Of a stretch of 64,000 nt of DNA, positions 8,783 through 17,151 are shown one piece after another. The notes beneath the pieces were generated by a model. That model worked only from the letters and a program-made list of their open reading frames with translations. It made no database searches and was not told where the DNA came from. The position numbers and the translations under genes are program-made. Source of the stretch: Loktanella sp. (GTDB lineage: Bacteria; Pseudomonadota; Alphaproteobacteria; Rhodobacterales; Rhodobacteraceae); assembly GCA_017390475.1 (NCBI GenBank), contig JAFPBO010000018.1:248001-312000 (forward strand), written 5' to 3'. Numbering within the stretch: the stretch's first letter is position 1; every line of letters begins with the position of its first letter.

Positions 8783-10571
8783 CGGCCACCACCACGACCT
8801 CCAGCGGCAGTCCGAGTTTCCAATAATCGCCAAAGCCAAAGCCGCCCGGCCCCAGGATCAGCGTGTTATTCTGGTGCCCGATCGGCGTGAGGAACGCGCA
8901 GGATGCGCCAATCGCGACGGCCATCAGGAAACTGTCGGGATTGACCCCCAGCGTTGCGGCGATCCCAATTGCGATGGGGCACAGCACGGCCGCCGTGGCG
9001 GCATTGTTCATGACATCCGACAGGAACATCGTGGTGATCAGCACGACCGCTAAAGCCACGACGGCATTGCCTTGCGCAATCGTGCCAACCAGAAACTGCG
9101 CCAGCACATCCGCTGCCCCTGTCACCTGCAAGGCACCGGCCACGGGGATCAGCGCCGCAAGCAGCACGATCACCGGCCAGTCAATTGCTGTGTAAACCGC
9201 CCGCGGTGGGACGGTGCGGAACAACATCGTCGCGATCACCCCGATGGTAAAGGCCGCAGCCGCAGGCAGCATCCCAAGTGTGACAATTGCCACCGCGATC
9301 AGCATGATCGCCCCGGCAATGAATGCCATACGCTTGTCGGGAATGCGTAGTTCGCGTTCACCCAAGGGCACGCAACCGCTGTCGGTGATGAAATCGCCCA
9401 TGACTTCTGCGGGGCCTTGCATCAGCAGCAGATCGCCCGATTTCAGCTTCATTGTACGCAGACGCGCGCGGGGCCGGTGCCCCTGACGCGACACGGCAAG
9501 CAGGTTCAACCCATAGCGTGTGCGCAGCCGCAGGTCGCTGGCTGACTGGCCGACAATCGTCGAATTGGGCAGCACCGCCAGTTCGCGCAGCACGATATCC
9601 TCGTCGCGCTTAGGTTTGTCGTCTTCGTCGTCATCCTTGGCTTTGGTGGATTTTTTTGGCTTTTCGTCGTCTGGTTTGGATGAGCCTTCTTCCTCCAGCT
9701 TGATCCCGAAGACCGACAAAGCCTCTGCCAATGCATCAACATCTGCCTCCAGCACCAGAATGTCGCCGCCACGGATACGCCTGCCACCATGCGGGGCAGT
9801 CATTCGCACCTCGTTGCGGACAAGGCCGATCACCTGCGCTTCGCTGTCGTCGATTTCCCGCTCGAATGCGCGCAGGGTCAGGCCCGCCGCCTTGCTGTCC
9901 TCGGGTACCCGCACTTCGGTCATGTAGGCACCGGTGGCGAAATCCCCGTCGGTCACAGATTTGCGGGCCGGCACCAGTCGCCAGCCAAAGAGCACGATGA
10001 AAATGATCCCGCATACCGCCACAGCCACACCGACAGGGGCGAAATCGAACATGGCAAACTGGCCCAGCCCCGCCTGCGCCCGAAAGCCGGACACGATCAG
10101 ATTGGGTGGTGTGCCGATCAGCGTCGTCATCCCGCCCAGGATCGTACCGAAAGCCAGCGGCATGAGCACTTGCCCGGCGGTCAGGTCAAGCCGCCCGGAT
10201 ATCTGCACCGCCACCGGCATCAACAGTGCCATGGCGCCGACATTGTTCATGAAACCGGACAGCAGCGCGCCCAGCCCCATCAATGCAGTCAGGCTGGTGA
10301 CTCGCCCCTCATCACGCGGCAGCACATTGCGCGCGATCCAGTCGACAGCGCCGGTGTTCTGCAACCCCTGGCTCAGGACCAGCACGCAGGCCACGGTGAT
10401 TACGGCGGGATGGCCGAAACCGGCAAAAGCCTCTTCTGCCGGGACCAGCCCGGCAACGACACAGGCCATCAGCGACAGTAAGGCGACGACATCATGCCGG
10501 AACCGACCCCACAAAAACAGCGCCATCGTCGTGGCGAGGATGGCAATGATCAGCAGTTGCGGCGCAGTCAT
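8745..10571 (-). CDS. SLC13/DASS-family permease with two RCK_C (TrkA-C) domains
   Basis: A 608-residue divalent-anion:sodium symporter-like protein. Two membrane blocks flank a central cytoplasmic region. The first half contains GFMNNVGAMALLMPVA and IGTPPNLIVSGF, the second SDVMNNAATAAVLCPIA and GASCAFLTPIGHQNNTLI, the duplicated SNN/TP substrate loops of this family. Two RCK_C domains (about 210-300 and 345-410) are joined by a highly charged lysine/aspartate-rich linker near 305-340. The substrate may be sulfate, a dicarboxylate or another anion and cannot be read from sequence. The GntP gene ends 30 bases upstream, so the two may share a transcript. Confidence 0.9.
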   Translation of the reverse strand: MTAPQLLIIAILATTMALFLWGRFRHDVVALLSLMACVVAGLVPAEEAFAGFGHPAVITVACVLVLSQGLQNTGAVDWIARNVLPRDEGRVTSLTALMGLGALLSGFMNNVGAMALLMPVAVQISGRLDLTAGQVLMPLAFGTILGGMTTLIGTPPNLIVSGFRAQAGLGQFAMFDFAPVGVAVAVCGIIFIVLFGWRLVPARKSVTDGDFATGAYMTEVRVPEDSKAAGLTLRAFEREIDDSEAQVIGLVRNEVRMTAPHGGRRIRGGDILVLEADVDALAEALSVFGIKLEEEGSSKPDDEKPKKSTKAKDDDEDDKPKRDEDIVLRELAVLPNSTIVGQSASDLRLRTRYGLNLLAVSRQGHRPRARLRTMKLKSGDLLLMQGPAEVMGDFITDSGCVPLGERELRIPDKRMAFIAGAIMLIAVAIVTLGMLPAAAAFTIGVIATMLFRTVPPRAVYTAIDWPVIVLLAALIPVAGALQVTGAADVLAQFLVGTIAQGNAVVALAVVLITTMFLSDVMNNAATAAVLCPIAIGIAATLGVNPDSFLMAVAIGASCAFLTPIGHQNNTLILGPGGFGFGDYWKLGLPLEVVVVAVSLPLLLVVWPL

Positions 10572-10601
10572 GGGGATGGCTTTCCATTTGAATGAAGAGG
10601 A

Positions 10602-11990
10602 TCAGAAGCTGCCGAACAAACTGCCCAGCACGACCAGCACAACGAGTGCAAAAACTGGGATAACAACGGCAACGATCGCAATATCTTTGTATGCCTCGCG
10701 GTGTGTCAGACCGCAAATGGTCAGCAATGTGATGACCGCCCCGTTATGCGGCAAGGCGTCCAGCCCACCGGTCGCCACCGCCGTGACCCGGTGCAACAGG
10801 GCGGGTGAAATGCCCGCGGCATTGCCCAGTTGCAGATAGGTATCGCCCAATGTGGCAAGGGCAATGGACATCCCGCCCGAGGCCGACCCGGTCATGCCCG
10901 CCAGCAGGCTTGTCCCAACGGCAAGTGATATCAGCGGGTTATCGCCACCGACGGTCACCACCCAGTCGCGGATCAGCCCGAATGCGCCGAGCGACGCGAT
11001 CACTGCCCCGAAACCCACCAATGAGGCGGTGTTAAAAATCGGTTGCAGCGAATCCTGCGCACCAGTGTCCAGCACTTTGCCCAACCTATGCGACAGCCTG
11101 CCCCAGTTCAGCGCAACCAGCGCCAGACAGGCAATGGTCAACGCCGCAATGATTGACCAGATGCCGCGCAACGCGCCGACATCGGTGCTGCCAAAGACCG
11201 GGTCTGCCAGATAGGTCGTATCCAGCTGCGGTATTACAAAAAAGGTAAAAACGATGTTCAGAATCAGCACCAGCGCCAGCGGCATTGCGGCAATGATCAG
11301 ACCGGGGGCATTGCCACTGTCCTGTGGCGCGCTGGTGGCGGCATCATCCTCGCCATAGCCGCGCCCCAGCGCCCGCGTGCGATATTCCAGCCAAGTCCAG
11401 CCCAGCCCCAGCATGATCATCGCAGTGATCACGCCCAGCCCGGGTGCCGCGAACGGCGTAGTGCCGAAATAGGGCATCGGAATTGCATTCTGGATCGCCG
11501 GCGTGCCGGGCAGTGCTGTCATCGTAAAGGTGAATGCACCCAACGCGATACTGGCCGGGATCAGGATTTTGGGCAGGTCGGCCTTGCGAAACAAGGCCGC
11601 AGCAATCGGCCAGACCGCAAAGGCCACCACGAACAGCGACACACCGCCGTAGGTCATCAACCCACAGGACAGGACCACCGCCAGCACAGCGCGCTGCGGA
11701 CCCAGACCCCGTATGATGCCATCGGCCAACACACGGGCAGAGCCTGACGCCTCCATCAGTTTGCCAAAGACAGCGCCCAACAGGAACAGCGGGAAATACT
11801 GGATGATAAAACCACCGGTGGCCTGCATGAATATCTGGGTATAGCTTGCCAGCAGCGGCCCGCCTTCGGCGAACAGGACCGCCAGCATGGCCATGGCCGG
11901 GGCCAGCAACAGCAGGCTGATACCGCGATAGGCCAGCAAGATCAGTGCAATCAAGGCGGCGGTGATCACCAGAATACCGAGCATGATCAA
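10602..11990 (-). CDS. GntP-family permease
   Basis: A 462-residue, very hydrophobic protein with roughly twelve membrane segments. The GKLMEASGSARVLADGI and CGLMTYGGVSLFVVAFA stretches, ALPGTPAIQNAIPMPYFGT, and the C-terminal GGLDALPHNGAVITLL motif are typical of the GntP (gluconate, glycerate and other organic acid: proton symporter) family. No catabolic gene for a sugar acid is adjacent, so the substrate is open. It is upstream of the SLC13 gene on the same strand. Confidence 0.9.
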   Translation of the reverse strand: MIMLGILVITAALIALILLAYRGISLLLLAPAMAMLAVLFAEGGPLLASYTQIFMQATGGFIIQYFPLFLLGAVFGKLMEASGSARVLADGIIRGLGPQRAVLAVVLSCGLMTYGGVSLFVVAFAVWPIAAALFRKADLPKILIPASIALGAFTFTMTALPGTPAIQNAIPMPYFGTTPFAAPGLGVITAMIMLGLGWTWLEYRTRALGRGYGEDDAATSAPQDSGNAPGLIIAAMPLALVLILNIVFTFFVIPQLDTTYLADPVFGSTDVGALRGIWSIIAALTIACLALVALNWGRLSHRLGKVLDTGAQDSLQPIFNTASLVGFGAVIASLGAFGLIRDWVVTVGGDNPLISLAVGTSLLAGMTGSASGGMSIALATLGDTYLQLGNAAGISPALLHRVTAVATGGLDALPHNGAVITLLTICGLTHREAYKDIAIVAVVIPVFALVVLVVLGSLFGSF

Positions 11991-12041
11991 CCCTTCCTTG
12001 CGTTTTCACCGGACATACCTATGCCGGGCAAGGCGAAAGCG

Positions 12042-12068
12042 AAAGGGCCGGATCAATTCCGGCCCTTT
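12042..12068 (-). terminator. Hairpin after the baeRF-type gene
   Basis: An 11-base perfect inverted repeat (AAAGGGCCGGA with TCCGGCCCTTT, 5-base loop) lies 10 bases beyond the stop of the minus-strand gene at 12078. The T-run downstream on the minus strand is weak, so it is a likely but not ideal intrinsic terminator. It also insulates the GntP gene. Confidence 0.7.
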
Positions 12069-12077
12069 GGTCATGTA

Positions 12078-13199
12078 TCAGACAGCGTAGCGCAGGATCG
12101 CGGCCAGTGTTGCGCCTTGCGGGATGTCATCTTTGCGTACTGCCAGTACCCGCCCGCCATGGGCCAGAACCCGTCCGGCGATTTCATCTACGACGTCATA
12201 GCTGACGGCGCTGGACTCCTTGTCGAAGGTCACCGCACCAGAGGTTTCATCCACCAGACCCGGCACAGTGGCATCGATATCGACCAACAACACCTCGACC
12301 GCGCCAAAGGTGGCGGCGCGCGCGGCATCGGCGGTATCGGTGGTGCCACGGCCATCGGCCTCGCGCGTGGTGTAAAGGGCGCGCATATCCTGAACGGTGG
12401 CGGCATTGGTTTCATCCACGACCTTGCGCGCATCACTGCCAAGATCATGCGGCGCGATCCGGGCCGGGCTGGTTTCAATCGCTGTCTCTGCCAGATGCGG
12501 ATAGCTGTTTACCGATTGATACATCGCCAGCAAGGGCTGGGTCGCAACCAGAATCAGCGGCTCTGACCGGCCGGACAGCAGACCGCGCAGGGCGCTGTCG
12601 ATCTGGCGGCAATATTGGCGCAGGTGGTGCTTTTGCCCTTCGCTGCCACCCAGACGGCCGGAATAACTACGCGAATTCACATTGGCTGTGCCAGCAACGG
12701 ACCCCGCGTCCTTGGGCAGGTTCGGGACCTTGATTTCCTGTGCGGGCTGGTCGCCCAGCAATTCGATGACGCGGACTTCATCCTCGGCCAGCGCCAAGAC
12801 AAAGGCATGTTGCGGCATCGATACGGCGCGCAGCAAGGGCTTGAGGTGGAAACGGTCGGCGACATTGACGTTTTCGGTCAATGTGTTGGGCAGACGATAG
12901 CTGCGCAGGCTGTCGGGTGTGACAAAAATCGCCAGCGCGTTGGCCTGTACCCGCCAGAAATCGTCGTCGTCCAGCAGATCGTGCAATTGTTCCTCAATCG
13001 GCCAGATCGTGCGTTTGGCGGCACCGGCTTCTTCCAATTGTGCCACAGCATCTGTGGCCAACTGTTTTAGCCGGGTGCGGGCGGCGTCGATATGCTGCGT
13101 TTCTGGCGTTGTGGTCAGATAGATGCTGACCAAAGCCTCACCACGGGTGGCGACAAGTTTGGTGATTTCGGACTGGGTTGGGATATCGACATAAAGCAT
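12078..13199 (-). CDS. Bacterial aeRF1-like (baeRF-type) protein
   Basis: A 373-residue soluble protein without a signal peptide. The layout (VSIYLTTTPETQHIDAARTR start, a middle domain with ADRFHLKPLLRAV and FVLALAEDEVRVIEL, and a C-terminal domain ending VLAHGGRVLAVRKDDIPQG) matches bacterial proteins related to archaeal/eukaryotic release factor 1 and Pelota (baeRF families). Some distant relatives, such as Balon, bind hibernating ribosomes; others are uncharacterised. The C-terminal domain here keeps the eL30-like fold pattern. It stands alone with its own terminator. A role in stress or translation is inference; the family call is moderately sure. Confidence 0.65.
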   Translation of the reverse strand: MLYVDIPTQSEITKLVATRGEALVSIYLTTTPETQHIDAARTRLKQLATDAVAQLEEAGAAKRTIWPIEEQLHDLLDDDDFWRVQANALAIFVTPDSLRSYRLPNTLTENVNVADRFHLKPLLRAVSMPQHAFVLALAEDEVRVIELLGDQPAQEIKVPNLPKDAGSVAGTANVNSRSYSGRLGGSEGQKHHLRQYCRQIDSALRGLLSGRSEPLILVATQPLLAMYQSVNSYPHLAETAIETSPARIAPHDLGSDARKVVDETNAATVQDMRALYTTREADGRGTTDTADAARAATFGAVEVLLVDIDATVPGLVDETSGAVTFDKESSAVSYDVVDEIAGRVLAHGGRVLAVRKDDIPQGATLAAILRYAV

Positions 13200-13272
13200 G
13201 AAACTGGTTCTTCCTTATTAGTGCAATTGTTACACCACAGGTATGAACCAGATCGGTTGATTACAACCGGAG

Positions 13273-13301
13273 CCCGGCGCCACCTGACAGGCAGCGCCGG
13301 G
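13273..13301 (-). terminator. Hairpin after the BCCT transporter gene
   Basis: An 8-base stem (CCCGGCGC with GCGCCGGG, 13-base loop) sits just beyond the stop codon of the minus-strand gene at 13311. There is no clear T-run, so termination may be partial. Confidence 0.5.
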
Positions 13302-13310
13302 GCAGACGCA

Positions 13311-14966
13311 TCAGCGTGGTTCGTTCATCAGCCCGCGCACGACCGCATAACAGGCCGCAAGCAGAACGATGGTGAACGGCAGACCGGCAGAAACCGCCAT
13401 CGCCTGCAACGCCGCCAGACCACCGCCCAGCAACAGGGCCACGGCGACCGCACCTTCAAAGCTGGCCCAGAACACGCGCTGGATCACCGGCGCATTGGTC
13501 TTGCCGCCCGCTGCAATCGTGTCGATCACAAGGCTGCCGGAATCCGACGAGGTGATGAAGAACACCACGACAAGGATAATCCCGACAAAGGATGTGATCG
13601 CCGTCAGCGGCAATTGCGTCAGCATCTCGAACAGCTTCAGCTCCAGCGCGGCATCCTGCACGGCGGTAAAGCCGTCATTGACCACCTGCCCGATGGCGGT
13701 GCCACCCAGCGCGGTCATCCACAGCACGGACAACAGCGTCGGCACGATCAGCACGCCGATCAGGAATTCCCGCACGGTCCGGCCACGGCTGACACGGGCG
13801 ATGAACATGCCCACGAAAGGTGACCAGCTGATCCACCAGGCCCAATAGAATGCGGTCCAGCCTTGGGAAAAGTTGGCGTCCTCGCGGTCAAATGGCATCG
13901 ACAGCGCAGGCAGATATTGCCCGTAAGCGAGCAGATTGTCGAAGAACCCGGTCAGGATCGCGACGGTCGGCCCAGCGATGATGATGAAGAGCAACAGCAG
14001 GATCGCGAGGCCCATGTTGACCTCGGACAGGACTTTGACGCCGCCGTCCAGACCCCGGATGATCGACCCGATGGCGATCAAGGTGATCACGATGATCAGC
14101 AGGATCAGCATCGAATTGCCGGTGCCCAGACCGAACAGGAAGTTCAGACCAGCAGACGCTTGCTGCGCGCCAATGCCCAATGATGTCGCCAGACCAAAGA
14201 CGGTGGCGAGCACGGCAAGGATATCGATCACGTGACCCGGCCAGCCCCAGACCTTTTCGCCAAAGATCGGATAGAAACAGGACCGCAGCGTCAGCGGCAA
14301 ACCTTTGTTATAGCTGAACAGCGCCAGCGCCAAGGCAACCACCGCATAGATCGCCCAAGGATGCAGACCCCAGTGGAAAATCGTGGCGGCCATGCCCAGA
14401 CGGCTGGCTTCTGCGACATTGCCCTCGGCCCCGCCAAGCGGTGCCCAATCGGTGCGCAGCCCGTCTTCGCCGATGATGACCCCGCCAAGGGCGGCATCGA
14501 AATGGCCCATCGGTTCAGAGACACCAAAGAACATCAGCCCGATGCCCATGCCAGCAGCAAAGAGCATCGAGAACCAGCCGACATAGCCGTAATCTGGCGT
14601 CGCATCAGGCCCGCCAAGGCGGACGCGGCCCAAAGGCGATACGACCAGCCCCAGACAGACCAGCACAAAGATATTGCCAGCGCTGAGGAAGAACCAATCC
14701 AAATTGGCGGTCAGCCAGTCGCGCAGACCGACGAACAGCGGCTCTGCCTGATTTTGGAAGGCGAGTGTCAGGAAGGTGAAAACCATGATGGAAATGGCCG
14801 AGACCGAAAACACGATCTTGTGCAGGTCCAGTTCCAGCGCGACGGCACCGCTGAAATTATCCTGACCGATGTCATAATCGGTCTCGATAATTTCAGTATC
14901 GCCTTCGGGTTCGGGTATTGCTTCGATGTCCGGCAGTTCTTCGCCGGGATCGGTGTGATCGGTCAT
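13311..14966 (-). CDS. BCCT-family betaine/choline/carnitine-type transporter
   Basis: A 551-residue protein with twelve expected membrane segments. The glycine-rich GMGIGLMFFGVSEPMGHF and the tryptophan-rich FYWAWWISWSPFVGMFIARVS stretch form the substrate-binding box of the BCCT family. An acidic N-terminal tail (about 50 residues, rich in Glu and Asp) precedes the first membrane segment. It should import compatible solutes such as glycine betaine or DMSP with sodium. It is monocistronic: about 110 bases separate it from the baeRF-type gene and the K+ channel gene is divergent. Confidence 0.95.
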   Translation of the reverse strand: MTDHTDPGEELPDIEAIPEPEGDTEIIETDYDIGQDNFSGAVALELDLHKIVFSVSAISIMVFTFLTLAFQNQAEPLFVGLRDWLTANLDWFFLSAGNIFVLVCLGLVVSPLGRVRLGGPDATPDYGYVGWFSMLFAAGMGIGLMFFGVSEPMGHFDAALGGVIIGEDGLRTDWAPLGGAEGNVAEASRLGMAATIFHWGLHPWAIYAVVALALALFSYNKGLPLTLRSCFYPIFGEKVWGWPGHVIDILAVLATVFGLATSLGIGAQQASAGLNFLFGLGTGNSMLILLIIVITLIAIGSIIRGLDGGVKVLSEVNMGLAILLLLFIIIAGPTVAILTGFFDNLLAYGQYLPALSMPFDREDANFSQGWTAFYWAWWISWSPFVGMFIARVSRGRTVREFLIGVLIVPTLLSVLWMTALGGTAIGQVVNDGFTAVQDAALELKLFEMLTQLPLTAITSFVGIILVVVFFITSSDSGSLVIDTIAAGGKTNAPVIQRVFWASFEGAVAVALLLGGGLAALQAMAVSAGLPFTIVLLAACYAVVRGLMNEPR

Positions 14967-15135
14967 AACGTCCCTTTCTTTTTTGTATCCGCCAAATGGT
15001 GGCCACAGCAGATGAGGTGTCGCCCCTAGCCTATCGGGTGCAGGCTTTCAATTGAACTACGCAATAAAAGCCCTTATTCTACTATAATTTACCACGAAAC
15101 GGCCGTGTAAAGCCGTGCAAGGCGGGAACAATCGG

Positions 15136-15933
15136 ATGGCAAAACGACGATTCGAAGGCCGCTTTGCGCCGCTGCGCAAAACGCTGCAGGGGCTGTATCA
15201 CGGGCGCTCAGAAGCCAGCTTGCGGTTTCGGCTGGCGCTTCTGGTCTTTGATCTGGCGATTATCGGGAGCTACATCGTCACCAGCGTCTTTGGCATCGAG
15301 AATGATGTCCTCCTGTTGGACCTGCTACTGGCGCTGATCGTACTGGCTGATCTCGTCGCGCGCGGGCTGATCGCGCCCAATCCGCGTGACTTCATCCTGC
15401 GCAACCCGCTTAACTGGGCCGATCTTGTCGTCATCCTCAGCCTGATGGCACCGCTGATCTTTGGCGATCTTGCATTTCTGCGGGTGCTGCGCGCCTTACG
15501 GGTGGTGCGGTCCTACCGTGTCTTGCAGGAATTGCGGGATGACAGCCGGTTTTTCCGCCGCAATGAAGAGCTCATCCAGCGCAGCGTCAACCTGACGGTG
15601 TTCATCTTTATCGTATCCAGCATCGTGCATGCGTCGCAACGGCTGATCAATCCCGACATCAACACCTGGGTCGATGCGCTCTATTTCACAATGGCCGCGC
15701 TGACGACGACGGGGTTTGGCGATATTGTTCTTGTCGGCACGTCGGGGCGGTGGCTGTCGATCATCATCCTGATCGTCGGGGTCGGACTGTTCCTGCATCT
15801 GCTGCAATCCGTTTTCCAGCCACCGAAGGTGCGCGAGAAATGTAAAGCCTGCGGGCTATTGCTGCATGACCCTGATGCAATCCACTGCAAACATTGCGGC
15901 GCAGAGATGAATATCGAGACGGAAGGCAGCTGA
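15136..15933 (+). CDS. Voltage-gated-type K+ channel subunit with C-terminal zinc ribbon
   Basis: A 265-residue ion transport protein. Residues 30-110 hold S1-S3. LRVLRALRVVRSYRVL (115-130) is an arginine-rich S4 voltage-sensor helix. TTTGFGD (190-196) is the potassium selectivity filter between S5 and S6. The short cytoplasmic tail has CKACG and CKHCG at 236-255 (cysteines 236, 239, 251, 254), a zinc-ribbon pattern. ATG 15136 is chosen over an upstream in-frame codon at 15115 because MAKRRFEGRF is a normal basic cytoplasmic start. The zinc ribbon could mediate assembly or metal sensing, which is inference. Confidence 0.85.
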   Translation: MAKRRFEGRFAPLRKTLQGLYHGRSEASLRFRLALLVFDLAIIGSYIVTSVFGIENDVLLLDLLLALIVLADLVARGLIAPNPRDFILRNPLNWADLVVILSLMAPLIFGDLAFLRVLRALRVVRSYRVLQELRDDSRFFRRNEELIQRSVNLTVFIFIVSSIVHASQRLINPDINTWVDALYFTMAALTTTGFGDIVLVGTSGRWLSIIILIVGVGLFLHLLQSVFQPPKVREKCKACGLLLHDPDAIHCKHCGAEMNIETEGS

Positions 15934-15946
15934 GATTATCTTCGGG

Positions 15947-15975
15947 CTTGTTACAAAACCGTCACATAACTTTTG
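15947..15975 (+). promoter_or_regulatory. PHO box upstream of pstS
   Basis: Three 7-base units at 11-base spacing (CTTGTTA, ACCGTCA, ACTTTTG) resemble the CTGTCAT-N4-CTGTCAT PhoB site. The core TTACAAAACCGTCA recurs with one mismatch upstream of phnD. It lies about 80-105 bases before pstS, as expected for PhoB activation under phosphate starvation. Confidence 0.75.
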
Positions 15976-16051
15976 CATAAGCATCACAGAATCAAACTAG
16001 CCCTACGTCGAGGCTGGTTCACACGGCCCGAAACGACAATCAGGAGTTCCC

Positions 16052-17086
16052 ATGACTTTTACCAAACTTTCCGTGTCGGTGCTGGCGCTTGCCGCTGTCT
16101 CCGCCACCGCAGCGACCGCGCGCGACGAAGTCCGCGTTGTCGGCTCGTCAACAGTGTTCCCCTACACACAGGCTGTTGCCGAACAATTCGCCAACAACAC
16201 CGGCGCACCATCGCCGATCGTTGAATCGACCGGCACCGGCGGCGGCATGCAGATTTTCTGTGGCGGCATCGGCGAAGCCCACGCTGACCTGACAGGTGCC
16301 TCGCGCGCCATGACAACCGGCGAATATGAACTCTGCGTCCAGAACGGTGTCACCGACATCTCCGAAGCGCTGATCGGCTATGATGGTCTGTCGATGGCAG
16401 TCAGCAACGCCTCTGCACATGACTGGGACCTTACTCTGGGCCAGATGTATCAGGCGCTGGCAGCAATGGTGCCTGTCGAAGGCGAATGGGTTGCCAACCC
16501 TTATTCCCGCTGGTCGGAAATCGACGCGAGCCTGCCCGACGTTGAAATCATCGTCATTGGCCCCCCACCCACATCCGGTACACGTGACGCATGGGTAGAA
16601 CTGGCCATGCACGCTGGTTGTGAAGAGCTGGACTATGTTGCCGACGGCGGCTTTGACGGCGACTGGGTTGAAGAAAACTGTTCGCGCATGCGCACCGACG
16701 GTCCATTCATCGAAGCCGGTGAAAACGACAACCTGATCGTGCAGCGTCTGCAGTCAGACACGAATGCACTGGGCATCTTTGGTTATTCCTACGTGTACGA
16801 AAACCTGGATACTCTGGAAGGTGTTGCACTGAACGGCGTCGCCCCCAGCTTTGAAACCGTTGCTGACCGGACCTATCCTGTTGCGCGTCCCTTGTATTTC
16901 TACATCAAGAACGCGCACCGCGGTGTGATCCCGAACCTGGTGGAGTTCATCGAGGAATACATGTCCGAAGATGCGCTGGCCCCAGGTGGTTACCTGTCCG
17001 AGCGTGGCATGGTGCCTTTGGTTGACGATGTGCGCGCTGCCACTCAGGCTTCCGTGATCGCCGGCGAAAACATGCCTGCGAAGTAA
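16052..17086 (+). CDS. pstS: Phosphate ABC transporter substrate-binding protein PstS
   Basis: A 344-residue periplasmic protein with a signal peptide (MTFTKLSVSVLALAAVSATA, cleavage about residue 23). VVGSSTVFPYTQAVAEQF, STGTGGGMQIFCGGIGEAHADLTGASRAM and GPPPTSGTRDAWVELAM supply the phosphate-binding serines, threonines and arginine of the PstS family. It has two cysteine pairs that could form disulfides. It is the first gene of the pst operon, downstream of a PHO box; a terminator-like hairpin follows it, which should make it the most abundant product. Confidence 0.95.
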   Translation: MTFTKLSVSVLALAAVSATAATARDEVRVVGSSTVFPYTQAVAEQFANNTGAPSPIVESTGTGGGMQIFCGGIGEAHADLTGASRAMTTGEYELCVQNGVTDISEALIGYDGLSMAVSNASAHDWDLTLGQMYQALAAMVPVEGEWVANPYSRWSEIDASLPDVEIIVIGPPPTSGTRDAWVELAMHAGCEELDYVADGGFDGDWVEENCSRMRTDGPFIEAGENDNLIVQRLQSDTNALGIFGYSYVYENLDTLEGVALNGVAPSFETVADRTYPVARPLYFYIKNAHRGVIPNLVEFIEEYMSEDALAPGGYLSERGMVPLVDDVRAATQASVIAGENMPAK

Positions 17087-17097
17087 GATCGACCCAG

Positions 17098-17133
17098 ACC
17101 TGCCCTGCGACAACCGCGGGGCAGGTTTCTTTC
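17098..17133 (+). terminator. Attenuator-like hairpin between pstS and pstC
   Basis: ACCTGCCC pairs with GGGCAGGT (17098-17105 with 17119-17126), with an inner GCG/CGC pairing, followed by TTCTTTC. It lies 12 bases after the pstS stop and just before pstC, so it probably reduces read-through rather than ending the operon. Confidence 0.7.
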
Positions 17134-17151
17134 AACAGATTGGCCAGTTGC

